Assembly (NCBI GenBank): GCA_030533445.1
Contig: CM060076.1
Span: 22,864,603 to 22,928,602, forward strand
Direction: 5' to 3'
From: Cyprinodon diabolis
Lineage: Eukaryota > Chordata > Actinopteri > Cyprinodontiformes > Cyprinodontidae
Length of the DNA: 64,000 nt
Shown: positions 23,814 to 37,871 of the stretch, piece by piece
How the letters are laid out: each line of letters opens with the position of its first letter
How positions within the stretch are numbered: position 1 is the stretch's first letter
The notes under the pieces: model-generated
The model's input: the letters and a program-made list of their open reading frames with translations, nothing else
Databases searched by the model: none
Told to the model about the DNA's origin: nothing
Made by a program: the position numbers and the translations under genes

Positions 23814-23990
23814 TATGTGTGGTTTTCAGAGCAGCATTACAACAGTGCTCACAGTCAATGAAAGACTTCCTGGTTGCCTTCGTTCGGTTCCTCCTTCTCA
23901 GCGTGACAACGTGGCCGCATCTCATTAGCGGAAATCCCGCCTTCTATACATCCGCTTAGACGGCCGCCATGTTGCTCAGGGCAAGTCTGA
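23814..23990 (-). promoter_or_regulatory. pgm3: pgm3 non-coding first exon and promoter
   Basis: A minus-strand donor GTAAGTG ends a leader exon at 23814, and the coding exon begins after the CAG at 23276. A GC/CpG-richer patch covers 23900-23970. On the minus strand it contains CAACATGGCGGC near 23963-23974, a good YY1-type motif common in TATA-less housekeeping promoters. The transcription start is not visible directly. Confidence 0.6.
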
Positions 23991-25318
23991 CTCAATAGGA
24001 GACTGAATGCAGGCAGACAGCCAAGGAGGGATGGAGGACATGCGGAAGTAAATTTTATGTTATGGGATTATTAAAAAACATGTTCTAAATAAAAATATTT
24101 AAAAAACAAGAAAAAAGATAATTGCGTGCATCCTGTTAGGAGAATTATAATTGAAAATGTGTGAGTTTATTACAGCCTGGTGGGCTGGCTGTTGTGCGTC
24201 AGAACTGACGTTTTAATCTAATTAGGATATTTCCTCTGTCTGGATATACAGTTATAATCTTCATTTTGTACTTGTCAAAGATTTGGAAATGGAAGAGAGC
24301 GCTGTCCGATTCTGATAAGGCTGGAGCCGTGGATGTCTAATCATCTGCTAACGTGTGTGATGTAAAATATGATGATGCTGCAGACTGGAAATGTATAAAA
24401 TGCCTTATTAACCATTAATCGGTGCCACTTCCTGAGAGGTGAGCCCAGAGGTGAGCAGCTGCCATTCTGTAACCCTGATCTTAGTAAGATCACAATTTCT
24501 ATCAGAATCTGCTGTCATGTCTCCTGGTTATTTAACACATATAAGTTATAAAATGTTTTTTTTTAAGAGTTTGTTCCGAGTGATCTCTTTTGAGGGAGAT
24601 AGAGCATCAGGTTGCATACACAGAGCCTATCTTTAACAATCCAGAAAATCAGGCCATTACAGAAAAAAGTAAACTTACAAAAATTGTATTAGAATGTATA
24701 TTTAATAAACCATTAAATAATTGGTTGGACTTTTTAATAGTTTATGTTAATGAAGTTTTATCCCATGTTCTAAGAGATTATTTCTGTATTATATACTCTT
24801 TAAATTTAGGCTAGTATGCATTACAGTATACATACAGCATATTACATTATATATGACATCATACATAGTGCATACATTATACATACAACTTATGGCATAT
24901 ATATTTATAATATTTATATATACTCTATAAAGTATATGATATACATGTGCCCACATTACATTTAGCCTCTAGAAGTTAATCTTGCAGGTAAAAAAGGTAA
25001 TTCCAAAATCAAATGTAGATGACCTTATAAATGGGACCACTTCATAGAGCTGAGACCATATTTGATTCAAAATATAGGTTTCAGTATAAGAAAAGATACT
25101 CCAAAATATGTGCCAACCCCTTTAAGATACGTGGGATACGACGTGGACAGCAAAACCAACTGAAGGACCCGCTGAATGAGGCTAGATTGGCCGATTAAAC
25201 AGACGAGAAAGGGGAGGAGAAAAGGGAATTCCTTTTCGCCCTTTTCCTGTTCAGAGCATCTTGCGCATCGAGAGCTGTGCGCATATTTTCTATACGTGTG
25301 GAGCACTGGAGGTGGAGG
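23991..25318. other. Intergenic spacer between pgm3 and snap91
   Basis: Head-to-head interval of about 1.3 kb. It holds AT-rich sequence with TA-rich tracts around 24820-24960. GC content rises from about 25190 toward the snap91 leader. No gene, no RNA gene and no clear transposon is recognised. Short frames at 24439-24814 lack support. Confidence 0.5.
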
Positions 25319-25919
25319 GTTCTGTGCAGATCAATAGACACTACAGCCTTTTTCTCTTGATATGAGACCCGTTGTATCCTGATGCACCGATGCGGGAGGA
25401 AATGCGACCTATGGAGTGCTGATTTGGCGATTTGCAGCTTTACAAACTCATATTTGTTTTTGCGCGATCCAAGAGGCCTCGCAGATCTTTCTGCAGCCCT
25501 GTTTTTTTAATAACTGCTGCAGGCTGAGAGACGAGCTGCCAGAGTCCGTTGAATGTTACATAACCGAGTGGCTTTAGCTGTCCAAGGTGCTGAACTGAGC
25601 GTTTGAAACTCAAAAGGGAGACGAGTCGTGGGGGATACACAGCCTTACGTGAGTCTAATGTCATAGCGCTCATTTGATCGACTCGCCTTAGTCATTTTAT
25701 TCGCAAAGATACATAAAATCTGCCGTTTGAGATCGTTTTATTTGCATTTTTTTCCTCCCACACAGAAGGTCAAAGGCCTGGAAGGCGCTGGATTCCACCT
25801 CGGTGAACAGAAAGGATTAAAACAAAAATCGCTGGGTTATATTGTTCATATTTTAGCTTCACGTCGTCCCCCTGGGGAGAAATTAGTTTCTGTGGTAGTT
25901 GATCGAGCGGAGAGGGAAA
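25319..25919 (+). promoter_or_regulatory. snap91: snap91 promoter/5' UTR with a probable leader intron
   Basis: CpG-enriched leader upstream of the ATG at 25920. A donor GTGAGT at 25649 and an acceptor CCCACACAG ending at 25765 suggest a short intron within the 5' UTR. TGCGCAT motifs near 25262 and 25281 resemble NRF1 half-sites. The exact start site cannot be placed. Confidence 0.45.
25577..25594 (-). promoter_or_regulatory. RE1/NRSE (REST-binding) element
   Basis: The plus strand reads GCTGTCCAAGGTGCTGAA, i.e. TTCAGCACCTTGGACAGC on the minus strand. It has both RE1 halves (TTCAGCACC and GGACAGC) at the canonical 2-base spacing, with no mismatch in either core. It lies about 330 bp upstream of the snap91 start codon, in the leader. 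SNAP91 is a neuron-enriched gene, so silencing by REST outside neurons would make sense; binding is inferred. Confidence 0.75.
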
Positions 25920-28900
25920 ATGTCGGGACAGACGCTCACGGATCGCATTGCCGCTGCGCAGTACCAGCTAACGGGATCAGATATGGCCCGAGCTGTCTGC
26001 AAAGCCACCACTCACGAAGTGATGGCGCCCAAGAAAAAGCACCTGGAATGTAAGTGCCGTCCTCTATTCCCTCCTTCCTTGTCTTCCACCTTAAAAGTAA
26101 TTTCAGCTGACATGCATTATGCAGCTCATACAGTCACATACCACATGCTACCACCATTATGAACATTTATTTGATGAGTCTTTCACCTTAATTGGGTGTG
26201 GTACCATTTAAAGAAATGGTGCATCCATGGTGATCAACCCTTTGGTGACACTTTGTGCCAGCCTCAAGTGAAAATTATGGACATCCAAGTCCACTGTGGT
26301 GGTGGGGATCTTATATTTTAAGATGAACTTCCAATGAAATTCACTCTTTTGTGGTACAATTATAAATGCTTAAAACAAAAATGATATTTGCATAATTGAA
26401 TTGCTTTAAAACAACAACAATTGTTTATAATGCTGATAGAACAATATAAGAATATTGATTATTACCATTTTTATAATGTTATCCAGGTGTTTCTATAAGG
26501 GGTGGTTCTGAATTCAAACAAATCAGTTGTGAAAAAGGACTAAAATCCACCTCAAGCCAAAACGTTTAATAATATAAGTACATTTATAAGAAACATCTTA
26601 ACAGTGAAATACTCTCAGTATTACCTAATAAATATGATTTGAACCGGGAAAAAGTATTTGTGGACTCGTATTCTGTGCTACTTTAACATCTGAAAACAGA
26701 ACTAGGATGTAGGATTCTCAATGCAGTTAACTGTTTAGTGTGATTTATTTGACAGCAACCCTGTATAAGTTTGGCTGTAAGTGCACCAGAATTAACCAAT
26801 TGGCATTTTTTCATCTTTTGTCCTAGGACTTGAAAATAATAAGCTGGAATTTTTTGTAATTACGTTTAAATGTTGCATTTTTTTCTTTTATATAGATATA
26901 AAAATTTTTTTTTTTAATTTCCAACAGATTTTGCAACACATGTACAACATGATGACATAAGGTAGTTTATCGGTAATGCTATCTGCTCGGGGAAAGCCTG
27001 CAGCTACTGAACAGTTATATTCATCATAGCATAATAACTGTGGTTCAAAAAACTGTGACCTTTGTGGTCCATTTGTTTCAACATATTAGCTATCTGTACC
27101 TATATGCAAACAGCCAAATGCGTATTTGCATGGGAAGTTTATTCAGTCAGCTGACTGTCGGTATGCAGTAATTTACAGAGAAGGAGAACGCTGTAAGATT
27201 TAACGCTATACAAACCTGAGAAAACTCATATTCTTGTAGTTTTGAATAACGTGGTGCCCCTTGATACGAATAAACTGGTTAGATACTGTTTAAAATAATT
27301 ACGAGGTTACTTTCTCAGTTAGTTTGATCAATGCACACACATAGATTAAAAGAAATCACAGTTTTATTGAGACATCTAGAGTTGACATTAGAGACCCTTT
27401 AAAACAATTAATCATTTGTTACCATCCGTCAAGCCAAAGTAGTGGTGAGGTACTGAGCACAGATGATGATGATCTGCTACTTATCTTTATGTCTCTCTAT
27501 GTTTCTGTCTGTACCTTGTCAATACTGGACAGCTCCTGATCTTTCGTCTCATTCTGGGGCCTTATGCTGTGATCCACTCTCTCTCTGAATAATTCAATAA
27601 TGAAGCCAATGACTGCTTTGCATTATTTATGGAACCAAAGGTGATGAAGCTAAAGCTAAAAGGCACAGAAGACCATTGTTTCCTCTTCCATTGTTCTGTT
27701 ACTGTGTAATTTTTTAAAAGTCTGTTTCTACTTATCAGTGCAGACATTTTTACGCTGTAATGGCCTGTCTTAATTACACATCTGTTTTGTCTTTCATTCT
27801 TTTGTATATAAAGTTTTATTTAACCTAATCTTAATAAACATATTTTTTATTGAATTTAAACACTGGGTTTATTCCAAATCTATTTAGGTGCAACTTAACA
27901 GGACACTTGAATTTAGACTGCTGTACACTTTATGCAGTTTTGGACTGGGTGAACACTCATTTCAACACAGAAAAATGAGATCATGTAAAAAAGAAAATTG
28001 AAATACAGCAGGAAAATTCTTTGAAATAGATCACAGAGATTCAAATTGCTAGAGCAGACTATTACACGCAATATTCCATTAAATTTTAGCATAAATGTAG
28101 GTGATTTGGTGTTATTGCTTTCTTATGTATGCTTATTGACCCTTGGAGTGGTGATGCTGTAGCATTTTTCTGTGATGCCATGGCAACTAATAAAGAGTTT
28201 CATGGTGTGCAACTGTGAAATGATAACAGAAGCAAAACTCTCTCAAAGATGGTATTGTGCATTGATCCAATGCATACAGAAAAATCATTAAGTGAGATAA
28301 CATTGGCTTTTCTAATTTTTAATACAGAAAGCAATTGCTGTGATAATAACATAAAGAGATAACAGCAGCATGGTTCAGAGTGAATATGGTGTTTTGGAAC
28401 TGTACAGTGGAATTTTGTTGGTAACTGCAAAGTTAAGGTTTTGTGGAAAAAAACAATCATATCTTTTTCTTCTGTTTATTGTGTTTTAATCATGTGGCTT
28501 GATGAAAATGTTTTTATTAAATTGGGATGTTTAAAAGACAAACTGGAAGAAATTTCAAACAACAGAGCTTGTAACATAAGGGTACTACATGGTGGATGGA
28601 AACCATTGCCTTCAGTTTCTGGTTCCAACTAACTAAATTTTTTATAAATTGGTATGATTTATTAACTATGGGTAAGATATTGGATGCTAATAGCTTTTTA
28701 AAAGAACCTAACCTAATCCTGAACTGAGATGCCCCAGAGCTGTGTAACTCTAGATGGGGTGTAGGGGAATTTACCATCCCCATGACTCAACAAAAATTCC
28801 TTTTATATGATCCATATTCAAATGTTCATTTATTATACATGTGAAACATAAACACTTAAAGTCTACAACTGCCATTTGATAGCAGCTGCACTATAAATTG

Positions 28901-31900
28901 TATTTCTATTCTTTAAACCTTACAAAATAATGGGGAGGTTTTCTGTGTTTAGAAGTTTTGGATGAAGCCATATGAGGTGAATCATCAAAACCAATTGCAG
29001 TTTGACCTCTTCTCTGTTTTGCTCTGTAAATACATTACTCAGGTAGTTTGAGAGTCTCTAACAGCATCAACATTAGCTGTTATTTATTTTCTGAAATTTC
29101 CTGGTTACAACGGGAGATATTTGTTGTACAACATACAGCACAATTATCACAGTCAGTCCCAGACACAGACACACATTTTCCCAGCATGAGGCCTCACAGT
29201 TCATTCTTAGAACCCTTCTGTGGGCTGTGGATTACAGTAAGAACCTTTATTTAGCACTGCCAATCCTCATTACACATGTATATACACACGCACTGGTTGT
29301 GTGCCAGTGCGTGTTCGCTTCAGGTGATGACACCACAATAGCAAGCATGGATTAGTGTGTGTGATATAGCCCATCAGGTAACATGTTTCACACCTGTTAG
29401 CAGATACAAAAGTAGATTCATCTACATGCAGTAGAAGAGTTGAAGATCACATAATCTGACTGTGTGTACAGCTGAACTCCTGGTGTTTACAGAAATGCCA
29501 GACTTTAGCTGTATTAGTCACATTGTAATGTTACATAATATTTCATCAATGTGGACCATGTCTGGACATGGGCATTAATCAGAATCAGAATCAGAAATAC
29601 TTTAATAATCCCAGAGGGAAATTACTTTTGTTACACGCTCCAGTTACAGTTTTATATGATATATACACACATCCAACTATACAATATAAGAAAGATAAAA
29701 AAAATAAGAATAAAAATTATTATTAAAAAGATCTAGAAACTATGGTAGGGAAAGTGACAAAAATATCATAAAGGGGAAGAATGATGGATGGGAATGATTA
29801 AATGTGCAATAGAAGAATGCTAAACTTGGGGAAATTAAGACTTTTGAAGGTAAAAGAGATAAAAACGATATAAAGTATGCTAAAAACCCTCTCACCACTA
29901 CGATCAGACAGGATCAGCAAATCAAAAACTCTAATGTACGCTAAAAACCCTCTCCCCACTGGCATGAAAGAACAAGAATTATCTGGCTCTGATAACTGGA
30001 TGCAAGCACCTTAAATAGAGGCAGAAGCAGGTGGATCAGATGAGCAATAATTAGAAACCAAGCAGAGTTAGACAGGTGAATGGAATGAATAATTAAGCCA
30101 GTCATCAGCACCAACATCATGACAGAACCCCTCCCCTAAGGGCAGATTCCATCGGCCTCTTGGGCTCTAAAAGCCTTAAAATAAACCAAAACAAAATAAT
30201 CCAAACATCAGAAAAAGGTCAGGATAACCTTAAGAAAAATTCAGGGAGAGACAGAAGTATGCTGAAAACGCAGAAAATCTAAAATCGTTTCTATGCCTGA
30301 CTCGAGCCGAGAAATACAAAGTGCGACCTCAGAATACCAGTATCTTACTCCTGATGGGTCCATGTTATGGCCAGATTATTTTGTCAAGATTCACAAGAGA
30401 GGACCCATTATTCGAGGCAAGACAGACAGTGAGATCATTCAAAATTTTTATTTAAAACATGCATGATCTGAGTAGCAGCAGCTAGGGCATCTATCACAGG
30501 AAACTCTGTAAAAGGAAATTGAGGTTTGTGACCACGTAGATCTAATGGAGGATGAGATGAACCCATGAGTCACTAACCTGGTTTGACAGTTCAGCCTGTG
30601 TCTTGAAAACGAGGTAGGATGTCAACAAGATGCGGCAAGCTCCACCCAGAGTGTCCAAGATGCTGCAACCCCGGAGGACTAAGAACAAGCAGGAGTCCAA
30701 AGCCAGGTCAAGCAAACAGAGCAGAACAGGAAAGCTCAGAGGTCCAGGAATCCGAAGTCAGGTCAGGCAAACAGATTAGAACAGAGAGAGGCGGGTTCAG
30801 AGGTCCAGGAGTCCAAAGACAGTTCAGACAATCCGTTTGGATGGAAACAGTTAGGCTTAGTGGTTGAGACGCAGAACAGGTCAGGATCAGGTAATCAGAA
30901 ACACTAAGGTACACTGAAAACCCTCTAACCACTGGTACTCCCTTGTGCCAGTGGTGTCTTGAGCTGTCTTGAGAGTTGTACTAAAAGAAATTTCGTTTTG
31001 TATACACTCTGTGTGTATAAAATGACAATAAAGTTTGTCTAAGTCTAAGAGAATAATCTTGCCCTGATAACTGGATGCAAGCACCTTAAATAGAGGCAGA
31101 AGCGGGGGGAACAGATGAGCAGTGATTAGAAACTAGGCCGAGTTAGACAGGCGAATATTGAAGTTTTATTGTTTTATGATGCATGGAAACCAAACAATTT
31201 TAAATGTAGTAAAAAAGGAAAAAAATGTATTGAACTTCACTAAGTTCAATGAATGTATAACCTTGTATGTGTATGTGTGTGTACTGCATTTTTTTTGTCT
31301 TTTTACATCTCTCTCCATTTTTTATCTTTTAATTTGTGTGTGTCTTAATCCTATTCTTCATCTGTCTTGCTTATATTTGTCCAGCTCTTGTCAAATTTCA
31401 CCCCTAAAACAGGGATGGGCTGGGTTTGAAATTCAGCCTATAGGAACTTGGTTTGAAGAGACCTTTTATTCAATTACTATATTGATTCAAATGGAACCCT
31501 GCTTTAGGCTGACAATGTCCTTCTCAGCAATCAATAAAAAATAACAACAACCATGATGGATATTTAGAATTTGCAGTTTTAAAACCACAAATTCCACATT
31601 AAAAAACAACATAAAATACATAATAATTAAACTTTATTGATGACACATTGGAGAAATTTACCTCTGCATTTAACCCATCACCTTGGGGAGCAGTGGGCTT
31701 CCATCGTGGGGCCCGGGGAGCAATCGTGGGTTAAGGGTCTTGCTCAAAGACCCAGAGTGGCACTCTGTGGGAGTAAGGTTCAAACACAGATACTCAGGAT
31801 TCCAAGCTCTATACCCTAACCACTAGGCCACCACTCCGCCAAAAGGCCAAAACACTAAAGTGTTCTCATATTTTTCCCAAGCTTTTAGAAGTAGCTATAT

Positions 31901-34900
31901 ACTGGTGTAGGAAAAAATCCAGGAGAAAAGAATGTATATTTATTTCAACATCTTCTTAACGTTGATTACAGACTCTATTCTAAAATGTTTTCTTTTTCAG
32001 TCCAGTAAGAATTGTCATTATTTTGATAGGAAAAGCAATGCACTGATTTATGCATTGTAGTGTACCTTACTCTATAAATACATTTTCTGCACCGGCTGCA
32101 CCCTGGACAATTTGTTTCTGTTCTACCCATCTCTTTTTCCTTCCTGCAGCTTTTCAATATTAAACAGCTCCTGTTTCTATTTTATATTAAGAGGGGTTTG
32201 TTGGTATCTTCCTATAAAATAAATGATCAGATTGCCGCATTGTGACATGCTACTAAGTAACCTGCAACTGTAGGGGCAGTTATACACCATTGCAGCAAGG
32301 TGACTACATTCTAAGGGTAAAAAAAAAACAAAAAAACAATGACTCTGATAATTGGCCTGTTAAGTTGGTGCTTACCCCTGGGAGGATGCTGGTACTTGTA
32401 AGATACTCCACTACCTCACCTGCTATAAGTCAGGAAGCTGGTGATACATTGCCAGGTAGAGACCATCAGTAAGGGCTTCTTGTGCAAGATGTCTGGGTAG
32501 ATGAGGTTGTTAAAGGATGAGCTGAGGTCCACAAGCATGTTTTTGGTGTTTATTCTTGGGTGGTCAATGTGTTATAGGATGAAATATAGTGATAAAGGTT
32601 CATTGCATCATATTTTTTCCCAGTAAGCAAACTACTAATGGTCCAGCAGAGGCCTGCAACAGCTTTAACACTCAAAGGATTTGATGACCACAAATGTTGG
32701 CTCGACATACCTGTAGTCATTTAAACATGTGATGTGCACTTCTTTAGACCAAGGATGATAGAGAGTTTAAAGCACAAGGGAATCTCCCACATCTCCAGAC
32801 ACTATTTGAACATGCGAGTGAAGATGAGGTTTACTTGGTCAGCGTAGATTCCTAGACAAGAGGGAGACACATTGTCAGGTTCTGGAGCTTCCTATGCTAA
32901 ATAGCTTATATTCATCTTCAGAGACGGTGGGTCCTGGAAGGTAGAACATCTGCTGCTAGGGAGATTTTGGGTAGAGTGGAAATGAAAAAAGCATCATCAG
33001 GCATACTCATGAAGAGAAAAAATCTGTAGAAATTGGCAGATATCACCACTAATGGAACGAGGTAGAGTTTTTCTATAGAGCTTAAAATACTTAAACAACC
33101 TGCATTTGAAGGTAAAAAAGCATAAATAAGATAAGATCAGATATGATTGAGTTTGATATGATTGACTCAAAGAAGGTAACAAAAGGAGCAAAAGGTGCAT
33201 GCGGTATATAATACTTCAGGGTGTTCATTGAATGACAAAAAGCAATAATCGAAAGAGCAAAGTAAAAAAAAAAAAAGAGGTCAAATAAGTGTGTGTAAAT
33301 GAGCTAAGGGAGAGTTGTAGTGAAGTTTTTTTAGGCTGATGCTTGGCAGTAGGTTAGAGTGGATGAAGGGGGAGGGGGCTTCTATGGTTTAAGCATGTAA
33401 ACAGATTATTACTAATCAGTGATCCCGGTTTTCCTGCACTGGGCATTTTGGAGCCCACCCCCCAACACAGCACAAAGAAAACAACAACAGCTTGCTATGT
33501 GTGCTTTGGCTAATTCTGTTCCAAAAAAAATCTATATCTTTGTTCCAGTTTATGTATGCATTTGTATATCTAGATGCATATCTCATGCACACAATCACTG
33601 ACATTTTTTTCATGTTAAATGCATGGAGTGTTAAAGGTATCCCTTATACTATCTGTATTAATAATTTCCATATGCCGTAATCAATATTCTAGATTCCACT
33701 GGCAGGAAATGCACAATTCGAGGCTACTTATTTTTTTCCCGCTGCCATGTTGGACCTTGTTATGCGTCTTCTATTGATCAGGCCTTCTTACTGTATATAC
33801 TCACACTTAAATTGACTCAGCATAAAGCTACCTGACTGACACAACCTGTGCTTAAACCAAAAATCCTGAATATCACAGAGCTGAATAGGTTAATTCCAGA
33901 TATCTGCTACTGTACTCTGCTACTCAGACTAAGTTAAGCCCATCATCAGAAATGAAGCACAGAGATCCCATATTGTCTTCAAAGGGACAACATCATAAGC
34001 CCTGTTTAAGACAGTCTTTCTTGGAAAACTGGAACAGATTAGTTGTGTTGTACTACTGTTTCAAACCACAACGGAACCACAACGGAACAATTTGGGAACA
34101 GGTGCCAGAGGGTAATGGATAGAAAATGTGACAGATACTGTTGTGTAAACAGGAAAATGTAGTTGTTCCTAAAAGGATCCTTGGCACATGCATAGTATGA
34201 CTGAAATAAGTGGAAATTAATGCAAATTCACACAGGATAGTGGCTACCGACCAGTTTAAATCACACAGAAGATAATGAATTACCAAACAATTTGGGGCTT
34301 TCTGAGTACTTTCTTATAGTGCTGACTTATATGGATATAACCCCCAGTTGGCCTCCAGCCTGGTTCTGCTGGAGGTTGCATCCTGTTAAAAGGGAGTTTT
34401 TCCCCTCAGTTGTCACTATGTGGATGCTCAGTGTGAGGGATTGCTGTGGCGTCAATGGCTCAATGCAGTCAGCTGGTTTCCTTACATATAAAGCTATAAA
34501 CCAATCAGACTGCACAGTATGATCTGATTAAATTGTCTATGTAATGGGCCTCAAGATGAAGTGTTTTAAAATTGGTGGGATATAAATACATTTGAGTTGA
34601 ATTGAATTAATGATGGTTCTTCAACACAGATTTTCTCAGTTCAATTCAGATTATTTAAATATCTATATTTATATAGATGTACTGTATAACCATACAACTA
34701 AAAAAATCCACCAAGAGAGATTGTTTGTTGTATATGTACTAGCTGAAAAGTGTGAGACCAAGACCTAAGACCTGTGGTACGCCAGTTTTTACCAGAAGAA
34801 GGAAAGATTTTTCACCATCAGTAACAACCAGCTCCATCAGGTGAGGACTTGACCAGCTCAATAAATATACAAGAATAATTAATGAGGATGAGAAGAAAAC

Positions 34901-35331
34901 TTTAAACCATTTAACCAGATACTGTATTTGACTGCACAGTGTTTCTCCAAGGATGTGTTACCAATTTCCTCAGGACTGTGAGAAAAACCCAGATAAAATA
35001 CTAACTGGCCTGTAATTACTCGTCAAATTAGCTATTCCAGATTTGAAGATAAACAAAATCTAGTACTTCCTTCGGTCTCCTTCAGAGACCTTTCCATTGC
35101 TGAAGGACAAGTTAACCAAATGGGTGAATGATATAAAAAATATCTTTATGGTTTTATCAAAAGTAAAGATATTAAGTGAAAAATTTTATTAATGGTTGTT
35201 AGGGAGTTTATCTATTATAAGAATACTTTTCCTCTCATCAGTTTGATGCGTTCACCAAACTGGTGACGATTTTTAAATTAATCTTTTAAACATTTTTCTT
35301 TAATTACTTCATTTGTATTTTTGTTGTAATC

Positions 35332-35407
<76 letters not shown>

Positions 35408-37797
35408 CTGTTTTCTCACCCCTCGTGGGGTGGTATGTGTCATCCTCAAGCTCGGGTCCTCTACCAGAGGCCTGGGAGTTTGAGGGTTCTGCGCAGTATC
35501 TTAGCTGTTCCTAGGACTGCGCTCTTCTGGACAGAGACCTCTGATGTTTTACCTGGGATCTGCTGTAGCCACTCTCCCAGTTTGGGGGTCACAGCCCCCA
35601 GTGCTCCAATTACCACTGGCACCACTGCTGCTCTTACTTTCCACATCTTTTCTAGCTCCTCTTTCAGCCCTTGGTATTTCTCAAGCTTCTCGTGTTCTTT
35701 CTTCTTGATGTTGCTGTCGCTTGGGATTGCCACATCTATCACTACTGCCTTCTTCTGCTGTTTGTCGATCAACACGATGTCTGGTTGGTTAGCCATCACC
35801 TGTTTGTCAGTCTGGATCTTGAAGTCCCATAGGATCTTAGCTCGGTCATTCTCAACTACCTTAGGAGGTGTCTTCCATTTTGACCTTGGGACTTCCAGCC
35901 CATACTCATGGCAGATGTTCCTGTACACTATGACAGCTACCTGGTTGTGGCGTTCCATGTATGCACTTCCTGCCTGCATTTTACACCCTGCTGTTATGTG
36001 CTGTGATGTTTCAGAGGCATCTTTGCACAGTCTGCATCGGGGGTCCTGCCTGGTGTGGTAGACCCTGGCCTCTATTGATCTTGTACTGAGTGCCTGTTCT
36101 TGTGCTGCCATGATTAGTGCCTCTGTGCTGTCCTTCAGTCCAGCCTTTTCCAGCCACTGGTAGGATTTTTTGATATCAGCCAATTCTTCTATTTGTCTGT
36201 GGTATATGCCGTGCAGTGGCTTGTCCCTCCATGATGGTTCTCCTTCCTCTTTCTTGTCCTCGCTTTCGGTTTTCTCCTGCCTGAGGTATTCACCAAGCCA
36301 TTTGTCTTTGGGGGCCATCTTTCTGATGTACTCCTGGGTCTTAGTTGTTTCATCCTGGACAGTGGTCTTGACACTCACTAGCCCTCGGCCTCCCTCGCTA
36401 CGCTTGGCATACAGTCTCAGGGTGCTGGATTTGGGGTGGAACCCTCCATGCATTGTGAGGAGCTTTCTTGTCTTGATGTCAGTGGCCTCTATCTCCTCCT
36501 TTGGCCAGTTTATTATACCAGCGGGGTATCTGATGACTGGTAGGGCATATGTGTTGATGGCTTGGATCTTGTTTTTCCCATTCAGCTGACTTTTCAGGAC
36601 CTGCCTTACTCTTTGTAGGTATTTAGCTGTGGCAGTCTTTCTGTCCATCTCCTCGTGGTTTCCGTTAGCCTGTGGCACCCCAAGGTATTTGTAGCTGTCC
36701 TGCACATCTGTAATGTAGCCTTCTGGTAGTTCAACCCCCTCGGTTCTGATCATCTTCCCTCTCTTTGAGACCATGCGACCGCACTTGTCCAGTCCGAATG
36801 ACATCCCAATGTCGTTGCTGTAGATCCTGGTAGTGTGGATCAGTGAGTCGATGTCTCACTCACTCCTGGCATACAGCTTGATGTCATCCATGTAGAGGAG
36901 GTGACTGATGATTTTTCCGCTTCGGAATTGGTGTCCGTAGCCAGTCTTTGTGATGATCTGGCTGAGGGGGTTCAGGCCTATGCAGAACAGCAGCGGGGAT
37001 AGTGCATCACCCTGGTATATGCCGCACTTGATGGTGACTTGTGCTATTGGCTTTGCATTGGCTTCCAGACTTGTTTTCCACAGCTTCATTGAGTTCTTGA
37101 TGAAGGCTATTAGAGTCCTGTTGATCTTGTACATTTCCAAGCATTCCAGTATCCATGTATGTGGCATTGAGTCATAGGCTTTCTTATAGTCAATCCAGGC
37201 AGTGCACAGATTTGTCTGCCTGGTCTTACAGTCTCGAGTGACTGCTCTATCCACTAGTAGCTGGTGCTTGGCTCCTCTGGTGTTATTGCCTATTCCCTTC
37301 TGGGAAGGGTGCATGTATTGAGCCATGTGCCTATTCATCTTAGCCGCTATGATGCCTGACAGGAGCTTCCATGTTGTACATAGGCAAGTTATTGGCCGGT
37401 AGTTGGATGGGGTTGTTCCCTTCTGGGGATCCTTCATGATCAGGATTGTCCGTCCTTGGGTTAACCATTCTGGGTGGGTCCCATCCATCAGCAGTTGGTT
37501 CATTTGTGCTGCGAGGCGTGCATGAAGTGCGGTTAGTTTTTTCAGCCAGTAGGTGTGGATCATGTCAGGGCCTGGTGCTGTCCAGCTCTTCATACCTGCC
37601 GCTCTTTCTTGGACATCTGCCGTTGTAATGGTTACTGGTTCTTGTTCTGGGAGATTGCTGTGATCTGTTCTAAGATCTTCTAACCACTGAGCATTGGTGT
37701 TGTGGGATGCCTTCTTCTCCCATATGTTTCTCCAGTACTGTTCAGTCTCAGCCCTGAGACTGAACAGTACTGGAGAAACATATGGGGATATAATTTG

Positions 37798-37871
<74 letters not shown>

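Larger units (their letters stand above)
35403..37786 (-). mobile_element. 5'-truncated R4/Dong-clade (Rex6-like) LINE
   Basis: Minus-strand frame from 37740 to 35461, about 760 codons with one stop (TGA at 36856-36858). Order: RT domain with [19 protein letters not shown] [25 protein letters not shown] and the catalytic YMDD (about 36875). After the stop come the thumb region and a C-terminal zinc knuckle, [18 protein letters not shown]. Last is a restriction-like endonuclease with PDIVLID and [10 protein letters not shown] followed by CCHC and a PD-(D/E)XK-type nuclease defines the R2/R4 group; fish Rex6 is the nearest family I know. The 5' half is missing. It sits in snap91 intron 1, antisense to the gene. 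Confidence 0.85.

Noticed and set aside
35435..36589. Long plus-strand frames of 208 and 139 codons
   Set aside because: They mirror the LINE ORF on the opposite strand, which has clear RT and endonuclease motifs.
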